In this document: piece by piece, positions 44,370 to 52,831 of the stretch
Layout: each line of letters begins with the position of its first letter
Numbering within the stretch: position 1 is the first letter of the stretch
DNA from: Nocardiopsis quinghaiensis
GTDB lineage: Bacteria > Actinomycetota > Actinomycetes > Streptosporangiales > Streptosporangiaceae
Direction of reading: 5' to 3'
NCBI RefSeq assembly: GCF_008638365.1
Contig: NZ_VWVU01000017.1
Span: forward strand, 62,001 to 126,000
Length of the DNA: 64,000 nt
The notes under the pieces: generated by a model
The model's database searches: none
What the model saw: only the letters and a program-made list of their open reading frames with translations
Told to the model about the DNA's origin: nothing
Made by a program: the position numbers and the translations under genes

Positions 44370-45145
44370 CGCTTACCCCCATGCGGCATACGCCGCCCGT
44401 TGGTCGTCTCGCCCTCGTCCGGCGACCCGCCGTCGACGAGGGTGTCGAAGTCCCCGCTGCAGAACTCGGAGCTCCCGGGTGATCCGCCGCCGTCGGCGCT
44501 CACCAGGGCCAGCCGCAGCTTGGTGGAGAAGTCCTCCGCGTAGGCGAGCTGGAGCGCGGATTCCGAATCCAGCCGGAAGGTCACCGGGACCACCCCGGAG
44601 ACCCCGCCGCCCTCGCCCTCCTGGGTGCGCAGCTCACCGATGTCGAGGACCTCCACCTCGGTGATGACCCGCACCGCACACGCCTCGCCGTGGTCGCGCG
44701 GCTGGAAGGTGCCGTAGATGTCCACGAACGACCCGCGCCGCACCTTGCCCGCCACACCGGTCTCGGCGTCGACCATGATGGCGATCTCGCGCTCACCGGC
44801 GGTCAGGGTGGGCTGGGGCCGCACCATGCCGCGCTGCAGGTACACGCCCTCCTCCAGGTGTGATGCGGCGACGAGCTCCTGGTCGGAGGGGGTGTCGACG
44901 TCGGACAGGTCGGTGAGGAAGACCTCCGGGTCGAAGTACGTGCTCGGTACCTGGACCCTTTCCACGGAGTCCTCTCCGACGGGCTGGTAGGCGTCGACGG
45001 CCTCGGTCAGCCGCAGGACCGTGGCGAAGCCGCCGAGGCGCTCCTGTTGGCTGCTGAGGTAGGTGAACACGGAGGCGAACACGGCGACGGCGCCGATAGC
45101 GGCAACGACCATGAGCAGGACGCCGCGTCGCTGACGGGGGTTCAT
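44366..45145 (-). CDS. CpaB/RcpC-like Flp pilus assembly protein
   Basis: 259 residues. One N-terminal helix (VLLMVVAAIGAVAVFASVFT) and a SAF-like domain followed by the RcpC domain (TLTAGEREIAIMVDAETGVA, RRGSFVDIYGTF) are visible. In Gram-negatives CpaB assists the outer channel; in actinomycetes it may stabilise the pilus at the wall. It is followed by the TadZ/CpaE gene with a 4-base overlap. Confidence 0.9.
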   Translation of the reverse strand: MNPRQRRGVLLMVVAAIGAVAVFASVFTYLSSQQERLGGFATVLRLTEAVDAYQPVGEDSVERVQVPSTYFDPEVFLTDLSDVDTPSDQELVAASHLEEGVYLQRGMVRPQPTLTAGEREIAIMVDAETGVAGKVRRGSFVDIYGTFQPRDHGEACAVRVITEVEVLDIGELRTQEGEGGGVSGVVPVTFRLDSESALQLAYAEDFSTKLRLALVSADGGGSPGSSEFCSGDFDTLVDGGSPDEGETTNGRRMPHGGKR

Positions 45146-45214
45146 AGGGGTTGCTTTTCCGTTTCCAGTGTCGGCGCGGGCCGTCCGCCCGTTTCGGGGG
45201 CGAGGTGGCGGTCC

Positions 45215-46300
45215 CTAGCGGGAGTAGGTCCTGGGTGTCTCGGGACGTGGGGCGGGGCCCGGGAACGACGGGCCCTCCGGTCCGTCGGTGGGCGGTGGGG
45301 GCGGGTGTTCCCGTGCGTGTCCCGGCCCGGCGGGGGGAGGGTGCGCTGGTCCGGGGGAGGAGGGCGGGGCGCCGCCGGGGGGACGCGGGGCACCGTGCGG
45401 ACCACCGTGCCCGGGAGCCGGCCGTGGCGTGGGGGGTCTGGCGGAGGCCCGGGCGGCGTTGGCCGAGCAGAAGGGACAGTACCGGGCCGACACGGGCTCG
45501 CCGCACCAGGAACAGCTGGAGGCGCGGATGGAGCTGGCGGCGTAGGCGAGGGCCTGGGGATGGGCGCTCAGCGCCACGAACTCCACGTACCTGGTGGTTC
45601 CCCAGTACGCGGGACCCAGGGGCTGTGCGGGCAGGGTGCGGGTCGCCACCGGCTGGACGGCCTGCGGGAGGTGGTCGTCGAAGACCCCGGTGATGCCGGG
45701 ATCGGGTGTGGAGCACAGCAGCTGGACCGGTTGCACGGGTCGGAAGGGGAGGTCGCCGGCGACGTCGGCCGGGCGCATGCGTCCCACCTGGCGGGTGGGC
45801 GCGCAGTAGGCGAGGAAGGACACCGTCGGGGCGTAGGAGCCCACGTGCTGGCGCATCGAGGTGGGAATGGTGGACAGGCCGGAGACCGTCTTGAGCCAGG
45901 CTCCGGCGAGCAGGTGCCGTGGCAGTTCGTCGCAGAGCGCGGCGACCATCCCCGGCGGCAGGTAGGGGGCGAGGTAGGCGAGTTGGTCGGCGACGAGGGA
46001 CAGGGCCAGGGGCGAGAGGTCGACGCCGATCCCGGCGATGTGGTCGGTGCGCATGGCTCCGCGGGCGAAGTTGACCGCCCGCTCGGCGTCCGAGGACCGC
46101 CACGCGGGATAGAGGGCCACGACCTTGCGGCCCGCGTTGGTCTCCGCCCTGGCGAAGGCGACGAACGCGGCGCTGCGCTCGCCGATGCCCTCTCCGCGCA
46201 TCGCGAACCGCCGGGCCCCGGCCTCGCCCACGTGGCCCGTGCTGGGGATGTCCGCCAACAGGGCGACGGTCGTCGCCGACCGAGGTAGGGCTCTGGACAC
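45215..46300 (-). CDS. Zinc-ribbon protein with Pro-rich tail upstream of the tad genes
   Basis: 361 residues from the GTG at 46298-46300 (GGAG 7 nt upstream). The first 260 residues are alpha/beta with no known family (SAAFVAFARAETNAGRKVVA, then VDLSPLALSLVADQLAYLAP). A four-Cys zinc ribbon follows (Cys263, 266, 275, 278: CSWC...CPFC), then an 85-residue Pro/Gly/His-rich tail. It is 69 bases upstream of CpaB on the same strand, so it is probably the first gene of the tad operon. Its role is unknown. Confidence 0.65.
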   Translation of the reverse strand: MSRALPRSATTVALLADIPSTGHVGEAGARRFAMRGEGIGERSAAFVAFARAETNAGRKVVALYPAWRSSDAERAVNFARGAMRTDHIAGIGVDLSPLALSLVADQLAYLAPYLPPGMVAALCDELPRHLLAGAWLKTVSGLSTIPTSMRQHVGSYAPTVSFLAYCAPTRQVGRMRPADVAGDLPFRPVQPVQLLCSTPDPGITGVFDDHLPQAVQPVATRTLPAQPLGPAYWGTTRYVEFVALSAHPQALAYAASSIRASSCSWCGEPVSARYCPFCSANAARASARPPTPRPAPGHGGPHGAPRPPGGAPPSSPGPAHPPPAGPGHAREHPPPPPTDGPEGPSFPGPAPRPETPRTYSR

Positions 46301-46904
46301 TGGGCAAGCTCCATCGGTTCTGCGCACTGGGGGAGACTGCTGAGCGGCCTTCCGAAGGTGCCACTCGGACGCATCGTAACGAATGTGTGGCGGAGCGCGG
46401 GAGACCTCGCATTTGTCGCCCTTGGAGGCGAGGTGTGAGGTGGTGGAGGGGTTGGGGAGCGTGAGATCGGCGGACGTGACTCGGGTGGTGGGACTTCCGC
46501 GCTGGCCGAAGGGGATCGGATCGTGTCCGTGTGCGTCACCGCCTCTCCGGGGAACCGTCGTGCGGGTTGGCCACATGCGGCCAACACGTGGACAGACTGG
46601 TATGTGACCGTTTTTGAGCTGTTTGCGTTTTGTGTTGGCTTTTGGTCGTCGGGTGGTCTCCTGCGGCTGTTTTGCACCTCCCGTCCTTCCCTCTCCAAGG
46701 ATGCCCTTCCTCTCCCCGTCCCACCAGTGCCTTCGGTCAGGTTGTGGACGACTCTTCCCGGAAGGGGGCGCCCGCCCGGGCGGTGCGGGCGCGACGTGGC
46801 GACGGATGACGTCCGTCCGTGGTTGGAGCGGTGGCGCACGGGAACGAATCAGACGGGTTTCGCGTCATATCTTGAGAAGCCACACGCCCCTGAGGAGACC
46901 AACG
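46301..46904. other. Divergent promoter region of the tad operon
   Basis: 604 bases between the tad operon start and the DUF1232 gene. An AT-richer stretch (46590-46690) is likely the promoter core. No dyad or gene was recognised. Confidence 0.4.
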
Positions 46905-47330
46905 ATGCGCAAGGCAAACCGCGCCGCGGCCGGAGCCGCCGCCTGGCGGGTCATCCAGAACACCGACGGCGACGTCTCCGTGTGGAAGCGCGCCGGGGCG
47001 GTCCCGCGAATGATCGGCGCCAAGCTGCGCGGGCGCTACCCCGAGCTGAGCACCACCAAGCTGCTCGGGATGCTCGTGCTGGCGGCCTACATCCTCTCCC
47101 CGATCGACTTCGTTCCCGAACTGTTCTTCCTGCTGCCCGGACTGGCCGACGACGTCGGTGCCGCCGTGTGGCTGGCCACCATGGCGCTCGGCGAGAGCGA
47201 GCGCTTCGTCCGGTGGGAGCGTCAGGACCAGGCCCAGCAGGCCTTCCGGCAGGCCAACGAACCCGGCCGGGACGAGGCGGCTCCCGGGAGGGGCGCGCAC
47301 GCCCACGACGGCGATCACGGAGCACGGTAG
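46905..47330 (+). CDS. DUF1232 (YkvA-like) small membrane protein
   Basis: 141 residues from the ATG at 46905 (GAGGAG upstream). The family core is evident: LGMLVLAAYILSPIDFVPEL, a helical hairpin with the SPIDFxPE motif, then GLADDVGAAVWLATMALGES. DUF1232 proteins are small membrane proteins of unknown function. The tail is Gly/Ala/His-rich. A strong terminator follows. Confidence 0.88.
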   Translation: MRKANRAAAGAAAWRVIQNTDGDVSVWKRAGAVPRMIGAKLRGRYPELSTTKLLGMLVLAAYILSPIDFVPELFFLLPGLADDVGAAVWLATMALGESERFVRWERQDQAQQAFRQANEPGRDEAAPGRGAHAHDGDHGAR

Positions 47331-47400
47331 AGGCGCCGGGCTTCCCGCGCCACCTTCTGGCGGTCCGGGCCCGGGCCGCCCACGGATTCCGAACCGGCCC

Positions 47401-47430
47401 CGGGCCCCGCGTGCGAACACGCGGGGCCCG
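47401..47430 (+). terminator. Terminator after the DUF1232 gene
   Basis: A perfect 13-bp stem (CGGGCCCCGCGTG with its complement) and loop CGAA, ending in TTCC. Confidence 0.75.
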
Positions 47431-47516
47431 TTCCGTCGCTGGGCCGCTTCGGCGGTCGGGAGGGGCGGTGGCCTCCAACCGCGGGGACCGCTGGGGCACC
47501 TGCTGGGGGAAGCCGG

Positions 47517-48119
47517 TCAGGGCAGGGACGGGTCGGGGGAGGGCGGGTCCTCGGGGACGATGACGCGCACCATCCGGTCCACCAGGGAATCCGGACCGTC
47601 GTCGCTGAGCACCTCGGGCAGGGTCAGATGCTCCACGAACAGGCCGGTCATCGCCAGGTAGAGCGTGACCACCGTGCCCCGGTCCCCGGGGAAGCCGCCC
47701 TCCAGGTGCCAGCGCACGTTCTCCTCCAGGGTGTCCCGGATGGTGCGCGTCAACTCCTCGCGGATGCCCGGGTGCCGGTTGGCCTCCAACCGCAGCTCCA
47801 GCAGCGCGAGGTAGCCGTTGCGGTCGGCCTCCACCCGTCGCAGCAGGTCGCGCATCGCCAGACGGGTCTGCTCACGCGAGGGCGCCGCGTTCAGGAAGCG
47901 CGTCACGAACTCCTCGGCGGGGGTCAGCCGTACGTGGACGCGCGCGCCCGCCTGGAGCAGGAGCTCGGCGCGGTTGGCGAAGTAGTTCGACGCGGTGCCC
48001 CTGGGCACCTCCGCACGGGTGTCCACCGCGCGGAAGGTGAGTCCGCGCGCGCCCTCCTCCGCGAGCACGTCGATGGCCGCGTCCAGTAGTGCGCGCCTGC
48101 GCCCGGGGTTCTGCCGCAT
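47517..48119 (-). CDS. TetR-family transcriptional regulator
   Basis: 200 residues; the ATG at 48117-48119 follows AGGAGG. An N-terminal helix-turn-helix (GLTFRAVDTRAEVPRGTASN, YFANRAELLLQAG) and an all-helical ligand domain are typical. It diverges from the glyoxalase-like gene across a candidate operator and probably represses it and itself. The ligand is unknown. Confidence 0.9.
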   Translation of the reverse strand: MRQNPGRRRALLDAAIDVLAEEGARGLTFRAVDTRAEVPRGTASNYFANRAELLLQAGARVHVRLTPAEEFVTRFLNAAPSREQTRLAMRDLLRRVEADRNGYLALLELRLEANRHPGIREELTRTIRDTLEENVRWHLEGGFPGDRGTVVTLYLAMTGLFVEHLTLPEVLSDDGPDSLVDRMVRVIVPEDPPSPDPSLP

Positions 48120-48165
48120 GGCCCGTGGCCTCCTCTTTCGTCCTTCGTGAGATACACGCTTGTGA

Positions 48166-48184
48166 TACCACTTCGAGTGTAGTA
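48166..48184. promoter_or_regulatory. Candidate TetR operator
   Basis: TACCAC (48166-48171) and GTAGTA (48179-48184) form a dyad with one mismatch in the short gap between divergent starts, within AT-rich sequence. Confidence 0.45.
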
Positions 48185-48221
48185 CTTTGCCCGTATTGGT
48201 AATCACCCCCCTGGAGGAAGC

Positions 48222-48650
48222 GTGGACATCGAACTCGTCGGTCTCGCCGTGCTCTGCGACGACCCGGGTGCCAGTGCCGGGTGGTTCACCGAGCACTTCG
48301 GCTTCGAGGTCGGCATCGACCTCGGCTGGTACCTCAACACCCGGCACGGGAACCACCCCAAGCTGTCCGTCGACTTCGTCCTGCGCGACCACCCGTCCAC
48401 GCACGAGGTCCTGCGCGACGGGAGGGCGAAGTCGCTGGTCGCCTTCCTGGTGCCGGACGTGGACGCCGAGGAGAGGCGCCTGCGCGAGGCGGGGGTGGAG
48501 GTGGTCATGCCCCTGGTCAGCGAGCCCTGGGGGCAGCGCCGCTTCCAGGTCTCGGGCCCGGAGGGGCTCTACGTGGAGCTCCTGCAGATGGTCGCCCCCG
48601 ATCCCGAGTGGATGAGGGACAACGGCTCCGCCGTGGAGGCGGAGCGGTGA
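48222..48650 (+). CDS. Glyoxalase/bleomycin-resistance (VOC) family protein
   Basis: 142 residues from the GTG at 48222 (GGAGGAA upstream). One VOC module pair is visible: IELVGLAVLCDDPGASAGWF, then KSLVAFLVPDVDAEERRLRE and RFQVSGPEGLYVELLQM. The His/Glu metal pattern is incomplete at the N-terminus, so it may bind and not catalyse. It is divergent from the TetR gene, suggesting response to a small molecule or antibiotic-like compound. Confidence 0.85.
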   Translation: MDIELVGLAVLCDDPGASAGWFTEHFGFEVGIDLGWYLNTRHGNHPKLSVDFVLRDHPSTHEVLRDGRAKSLVAFLVPDVDAEERRLREAGVEVVMPLVSEPWGQRRFQVSGPEGLYVELLQMVAPDPEWMRDNGSAVEAER

Positions 48651-48657
48651 ACGGGCG

Positions 48658-48686
48658 CCGGGGCCGGTCGGTGCGACCGGCCCCGG
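48658..48686. terminator. Bidirectional terminator
   Basis: A perfect 13-bp stem with loop GTG lies between the convergent glyoxalase-like and YCII genes. Confidence 0.75.
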
Positions 48687-48711
48687 TACGGGCGTGCGGG
48701 TTCCGGGCGGC

Positions 48712-49008
48712 TCAGAAGTGCTCGGCCAGCGGCCCCAGGACCGGAACCCACTCCCGGATCCCGACCTCGCTGACCAGGCCCCGCAGGCGGAAGGGGTCCT
48801 TCTCGGTCAGGGCGAGGGCCTCCTCCTCGGAGGCGGCGCGAAAGAGCAGGAGCGCGCCGGGGGCCTCCCCGGGGCCGAAGGGGCCCGAGCACAGGTTGGC
48901 GCCCTGCTCGGAGAGCCCGTCCAGGTACTCCCGGTGGGCGGGCCGGTGCTCGTCGCGCGCGGCCGCGCTGTCGGCGGCGTAGGTGTAGGTGATGGCGAAG
49001 ACCGCCAT
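48712..49008 (-). CDS. YCII-domain protein
   Basis: 98 residues; the ATG at 49006-49008 follows GGAGGA. It is a ferredoxin-like YCII domain (FAITYTYAADSAAARDEHRP, PFGPGEAPGALLLFRAAS, DPFRLRGLVSEVGIREW). The conserved His/Asp pair typical of the active members is partly visible (RDEHRPAHREYL). Stand-alone enzymatic role not established. It converges with the glyoxalase-like gene. Confidence 0.88.
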   Translation of the reverse strand: MAVFAITYTYAADSAAARDEHRPAHREYLDGLSEQGANLCSGPFGPGEAPGALLLFRAASEEEALALTEKDPFRLRGLVSEVGIREWVPVLGPLAEHF

Positions 49009-49155
49009 GGTGGTTCCTCCCTGGGTGTGCGGGTCCGGCGGCGGACCGGGACGCCGCCCGCTCGCGCCGGCGGGGTGCGCGGCCGCCGCCGCGATGGCCG
49101 ACACTGTGCCACAGGAGGGCGGGGAGGCGCGGGCCAGGGGCCGAGGAGAGGCTGG

Positions 49156-49845
49156 TCACACCGGGGAGTCCAGCTTGGCGTAGACGACCACGTTGCCTGT
49201 GTAGTTGCCGCTGCGCCGCTCGAACTCGCCGCCGCAGGTCACCAGGCGCAGCTCGGCCCGGTTGGCCGTGGAACCGTAGACCCGGTCGGTGGGGAAGGCG
49301 TCCTTGTCGTACTCCCGCACCTCGTACACGTGGAACACGGCCTCGGTGCCGTCGGCGCGCCCGACGGCCACCTCGTCCCCGGGGCCCAGCTCCCGCAGTC
49401 GGAAGAAGACCGCCGGGCCGCTGAGGGAGTCCACGTGCGCGCCCAACACCGCGGGTCCGGCCTGGCCGGGCCAGGGGCCCGACCCGTACCACCCGACCGT
49501 GTCGGCGTCCTCGGGAGCCTCCAGCATCCCGGCGGTGTCCACGTTCAACGCGACGAGGTCCGTGACGTCCACGTCGATCGCCGGGATGGTGAGCCGGACG
49601 GGCCTGGCGCGTGCCAGGACGGGTGCCGTTCCGGCCTCCGGGGCCTCCGCGGACGGGACGGCGGACAGGGATCCGACGGAGCCCGGGAACGTACCGCCCT
49701 GCCACAGGCCGGCGGCCATGAGCAGTACTCCGAAGGAGGAGACGAACCGGGCGGCCGCTGAGCGGACCACCCGGCGCCCGCCCGGTTCGTCTCGTGCGGT
49801 GGCCGTCACGGCCGCTTGGCGGCCGGTGTCCGGAGGCACCGTCAT
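49156..49845 (-). CDS. Class F (E/F) sortase
   Basis: 229 residues. A signal-anchor helix (FVSSFGVLLMAAGLWQGG) precedes the catalytic barrel with His137 (VLGAHVDS), Cys204 (LRLVTCGGEF) and Arg210/211. All three catalytic residues are present. Sortases attach proteins to peptidoglycan. Its start overlaps the stop of the CHRD-like gene by 4 bases (ATGA), so the two are translationally coupled. No classical LPXTG is seen in the partner. Confidence 0.9.
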   Translation of the reverse strand: MTVPPDTGRQAAVTATARDEPGGRRVVRSAAARFVSSFGVLLMAAGLWQGGTFPGSVGSLSAVPSAEAPEAGTAPVLARARPVRLTIPAIDVDVTDLVALNVDTAGMLEAPEDADTVGWYGSGPWPGQAGPAVLGAHVDSLSGPAVFFRLRELGPGDEVAVGRADGTEAVFHVYEVREYDKDAFPTDRVYGSTANRAELRLVTCGGEFERRSGNYTGNVVVYAKLDSPV

Positions 49846-50612
49846 GTCCGGGCGCGCAACAGTTGGCGACCGGCGACGGCCACGGCCCCCGCCACCGTGA
49901 CGAGTGCGGCGCCCAGGCCGATCATCGCGGCGGTGGGAGCGCCGGCGGTGCCGCCGAGACCGGTGTCCATGCCGCTCTCCGGGGCCGCCGTGAGCGAGCC
50001 GCAGGCCGCGGGGTGGGTCGCCTCGGCCGGAACCGACTCGTCGAGGTCGCTCCTGCCCGCACCGTTGAAGTCATACGACCCGTCGCCCCCGGCGTCGATG
50101 CCGCGCTGGACGAGCACGGCCTCGCCGTCGCCGATCCGCTCGGCGACGTCCTCGTCCACCTCGAAGGTGCGGTGGTATTCGAGCTTGCCGTCCTCGTCGG
50201 CCACCGCCATGTGCTCCAGGGCAAGCTTGTGCTCGGCTCCGGTGCCGCCCTCGGTGGTCAGGGACACGGCCTCGGGGCCGTAGGAGGGCATGCCCTCGAC
50301 CGTGCTGACGAACCCGTCGCCGTTCTCGTCGGAGTCCATCCCGGACGGGCACGTGTTCCTCCCGCCGATGTGGAGGTGCTGTGCGTGCGGAAGGCCCGGT
50401 GCGAGCCCGGTCGCGTGGACCTGGACCGTCACCCTCGTTCCCCGGAGCTCGACGGTGCTGGTTCCCCCGGCCCCGTGCTCGTTCAACGGCTGGATCTGCG
50501 TGTGCAGGGCCGTCGTGTCGCCGGCGGGAGCGTCGGCCCGCGCGGGAGCGGCGGCCAGTACCAGTCCCATGGGAAGCGCCAGAGCGGTCGTGGCGGCGGT
50601 TGCCTTGTGCAT
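49842..50612 (-). CDS. Secreted CHRD-like protein, candidate sortase partner
   Basis: 256 residues; the ATG at 50610-50612 follows GAGGAG. The signal peptide (TALALPMGLVLAAAPARADA) is cut near residue 27. The mature domain has CHRD-like strands (HATGLAPGLPHAQHLHIGG) with conserved His, an EF-hand-like DSDENGDGFVS and a later DGSYDFNG. A C-terminal helix with Arg tail follows (GLGAALVTVAGAVAVAGRQLLRART). A cell-wall sorting layout is present but the LPXTG motif is not; MDTGLGG is the nearest segment. It is encoded just upstream of the sortase. Confidence 0.7.
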   Translation of the reverse strand: MHKATAATTALALPMGLVLAAAPARADAPAGDTTALHTQIQPLNEHGAGGTSTVELRGTRVTVQVHATGLAPGLPHAQHLHIGGRNTCPSGMDSDENGDGFVSTVEGMPSYGPEAVSLTTEGGTGAEHKLALEHMAVADEDGKLEYHRTFEVDEDVAERIGDGEAVLVQRGIDAGGDGSYDFNGAGRSDLDESVPAEATHPAACGSLTAAPESGMDTGLGGTAGAPTAAMIGLGAALVTVAGAVAVAGRQLLRART

Positions 50613-51204
50613 GCGAGAGTCTCCTCTGCGATCCTCCCCCGTCCCGATGACGTGGAGTTGTCCGGAAAGATGCCCCTTCGCACCAGCAGAGTAACCGCAT
50701 GTAACGACTTAATTACGTGTAGTTGTGAACCGTTTTTGCGTGGCATGGGCGGTTCGAGGTGGATTCAGGGATATGGACCCGGAGTCGTGGAGGGCCGCGC
50801 GGAGGGGGTGGGGGCGGGCGCGGCCCACGTCTCACGTCTGTGCGGGTCCCGCGGCGAGCGTCACACTCTCATCCGCCTCGCGCCACGAGGTCCTCGCGGA
50901 TGCCGGGGGAATTGCTGGTGTCGCTGGCCATGGATGCGTGGGCACTTGAAAAAAGGTTGCAATAATTTCTCTGAATAAGAAAAAGGCCCCTTCTTGTCTC
51001 TTTTTTGGCGTGGCCGTATGTCTCCTGGTCTGGGGATATGCCCAGGTGTGGGCGTGTGTTGAAGGTGGATGTTCCTTCGTGTGCTCTGTGGCGTGATGTC
51101 CGGATGCTTTTCTCTGTCTGGACTACCGGAAAGAACTATTGACTTGTTCTGACTGGCATGCGATCTTTACCCAGTGTGCATGCGCCTCGGATAGCGTGAA
51201 CCAC
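50613..51204. other. AT-rich intergenic region
   Basis: 592 bases. It carries the CHRD/sortase promoter near 50690-50740 and a very AT-rich T-tract stretch at 50945-51010 (a possible terminator, AAGAAAAAGG with T-run). The leaderless promoter of the next gene is at its end. No gene recognised. Confidence 0.4.
51192..51197 (+). promoter_or_regulatory. Candidate -10 element for a leaderless transcript
   Basis: TAGCGT ends 7 bases before the ATG at 51205, the spacing expected if transcription starts at the start codon. No ribosome site is seen. Confidence 0.45.
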
Positions 51205-51429
51205 ATGGGAGTCCGTGCTGTGATGGGTATGGGGGAACATCTCAACCCGACGGCCCTACTGACCTCGACGGTCAGCATCGGGTGCGCGCTGTTGCTGGGC
51301 GCGTATCTGATTGAGGCCACGGGTCTCCCCGGGTTACCCGTACTCCTCCTCGCCATGCTCGTGGGCATGGCGGTGGGTAGGTTCACGGCGGCGGTACTCA
51401 GCCCGCGCGATGACGGGGATGCCCTCTGA
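51205..51429 (+). CDS. Small two-helix membrane protein
   Basis: 74 residues. Two hydrophobic segments (TALLTSTVSIGCALLLGAYL and VLLLAMLVGMAVGRFTAAV) separated by TGLPGLP and a short acidic end. No family recognised. Alternative ATGs at 51223 and 51229 exist. The -10 element directly upstream suggests a leaderless mRNA from 51205. Confidence 0.55.
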   Translation: MGVRAVMGMGEHLNPTALLTSTVSIGCALLLGAYLIEATGLPGLPVLLLAMLVGMAVGRFTAAVLSPRDDGDAL

Positions 51430-51465
51430 CGGAGGTTCGCCCCAGGGGAAGCGGCGTTGAGGACA

Positions 51466-52077
51466 CTAGCCTCCCTCCTCCTGCTGGTCGTTCTCCCCGT
51501 CCTCCTCGCCTCCGGGCGGGCCTTCCTGTACTGCTTCTGCCGGGTCCTTCGGCGCCCCCGTGCTCTTGGAAGACCGTCCCCAGCGCCAGAAGAGGCTTGC
51601 GAAGAGTGTTCCCGAGGCCCACCCCGCCGTGATGACCAAAGGGTCGACGCCACTCTTCTCGGCGGCTGTCACCACCACCCAGGCCATGATGGCCAGGCAG
51701 GCGAACAGCGCACCCAGCACGAGGATGAACAGGAAAGAGGCGAACAGCGCCCGTTTCCCCGGCGAGAGCTGGCCGAAGAACAGGTACAGGACGTTCTGGG
51801 TGAGGTGGTGACCGTTTCGAGGAGCCTTACCAGCGAAATCGCAGCTGGCGTTGGCGCCACCCCCTGTGGCGGGCGTCGGCGCGCCGTTCGGCGGCGGCGA
51901 ATGGTCGGGCTCTGTTCGCGGCGTTGGGGAGGACCCGACCGTGGAATCGGCGGAAGGAGGGTCGTCGTCATCTGCGGTGTGGGCGTCAGCAGCTCCATTG
52001 CTGCACGGAGGGGTCTGTTCAGAGTCCCGCCGGTCCGGAGCCTGCTCCTGTTCGTCGTCGTTCTGGGACAGTGTCAT
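51466..52077 (-). CDS. Two-helix membrane protein with disordered ends
   Basis: 203 residues; the ATG at 52075-52077 follows GAGGA. An 85-residue Asp/Pro/Thr-rich N-terminus leads to VLYLFFGQLSPGKRALFASF, then two helices (LFILVLGALFACLAIMAWVV and VITAGWASGTLFASLFWRW) and an acidic Gly/Glu C-terminus. No known family was recognised. It converges with the small membrane gene. Confidence 0.65.
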   Translation of the reverse strand: MTLSQNDDEQEQAPDRRDSEQTPPCSNGAADAHTADDDDPPSADSTVGSSPTPRTEPDHSPPPNGAPTPATGGGANASCDFAGKAPRNGHHLTQNVLYLFFGQLSPGKRALFASFLFILVLGALFACLAIMAWVVVTAAEKSGVDPLVITAGWASGTLFASLFWRWGRSSKSTGAPKDPAEAVQEGPPGGEEDGENDQQEEGG

Positions 52078-52657
52078 GCGGTTGTCCTCGTCACTGCCTG
52101 GATATCGGCGTGGGTGAGGCGGGGAAGACGGTCCCCGGCTGAGCGGTCGTTCGGGGTGGGGTCCCGGGACAATCGTGGAACCCTCGCATCACGTGCGACG
52201 CACGTGTGGGTGGCGGGCGCGTGTCTCGCGTCGGCTCACTGTACGAACAGTGTTCCTTCTATCAGAGCTTCACACGTACTCGCATTATGGTGATAGGCGT
52301 CACAGTTGGGCAACATGGCGCAAATGTGGCAAAAAACCTGACATTTCCACCGAGAAGCGGCGTTCGCGTGAGCGGACTGAGGGTCACCGCCGTTGAATCA
52401 ACACCAGAATAACGTTCGGTGTGTATGCGCTGAGCGGCAAGAGTCCTGGTCAGGGCGTTGAGTGGGGGTGCGGAGGCTGCCATGGCTTCACAAAGGGCCG
52501 TTTGTCATGTTTTGGTCAGTCTGTTATCCGAGTAGTCCCCTGCGCCTTACGTCAATTTCTACTTGCCGGTACAAGAGGACGCGCGGTATCCGACTCAGCC
52601 GCCCGTGTTCGGATTCCAGGCGCAACCGGTTCAGACACAACCCGGCCGAGCGGAACG
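52078..52657. other. Intergenic region before the GTPase operon's end
   Basis: 580 bases separating the membrane-protein gene (promoter at the left) from the end of the GTPase operon. AT-rich around 52230-52600; small frames here lack family resemblance. No strong terminator was seen near 52640. Confidence 0.4.
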
Positions 52658-52831
52658 TCACAGGCCCCCGGCGATACGGGTGAGGGCGTAGGCCCACACG
52701 CCCTGCACGACGGTCACGCCCAGCCACACCAGCGCGGCGACCGCGGCCGCGGTCAGCGCCGCCGTGAGCGCGTAGGTCACCACGGCGACGGTCCGGCGGG
52801 CGGCGCGGTGTTCGGGGCCCTGGTAGGTCAT
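52658..52831 (-). CDS. 57-residue membrane peptide, last gene of the GTPase operon
   Basis: From the ATG at 52829-52831, which overlaps the previous stop by 4 bases (ATGA). One or two helices (VAVVTYALTAALTAAAVAAL, then VWLGVTVVQGVWAYAL) follow a short polar start (MTYQGPEHRAARR). Conservation cannot be judged, but the coupling argues it is real. It may assist the neighbouring membrane GTPase. Confidence 0.6.
   Translation of the reverse strand: MTYQGPEHRAARRTVAVVTYALTAALTAAAVAALVWLGVTVVQGVWAYALTRIAGGL

Noticed and set aside
52262..52483. A 73-codon minus-strand frame in the 52-kb gap
   Set aside because: It has no ribosome site and no family resemblance; the gap is noncoding in character.
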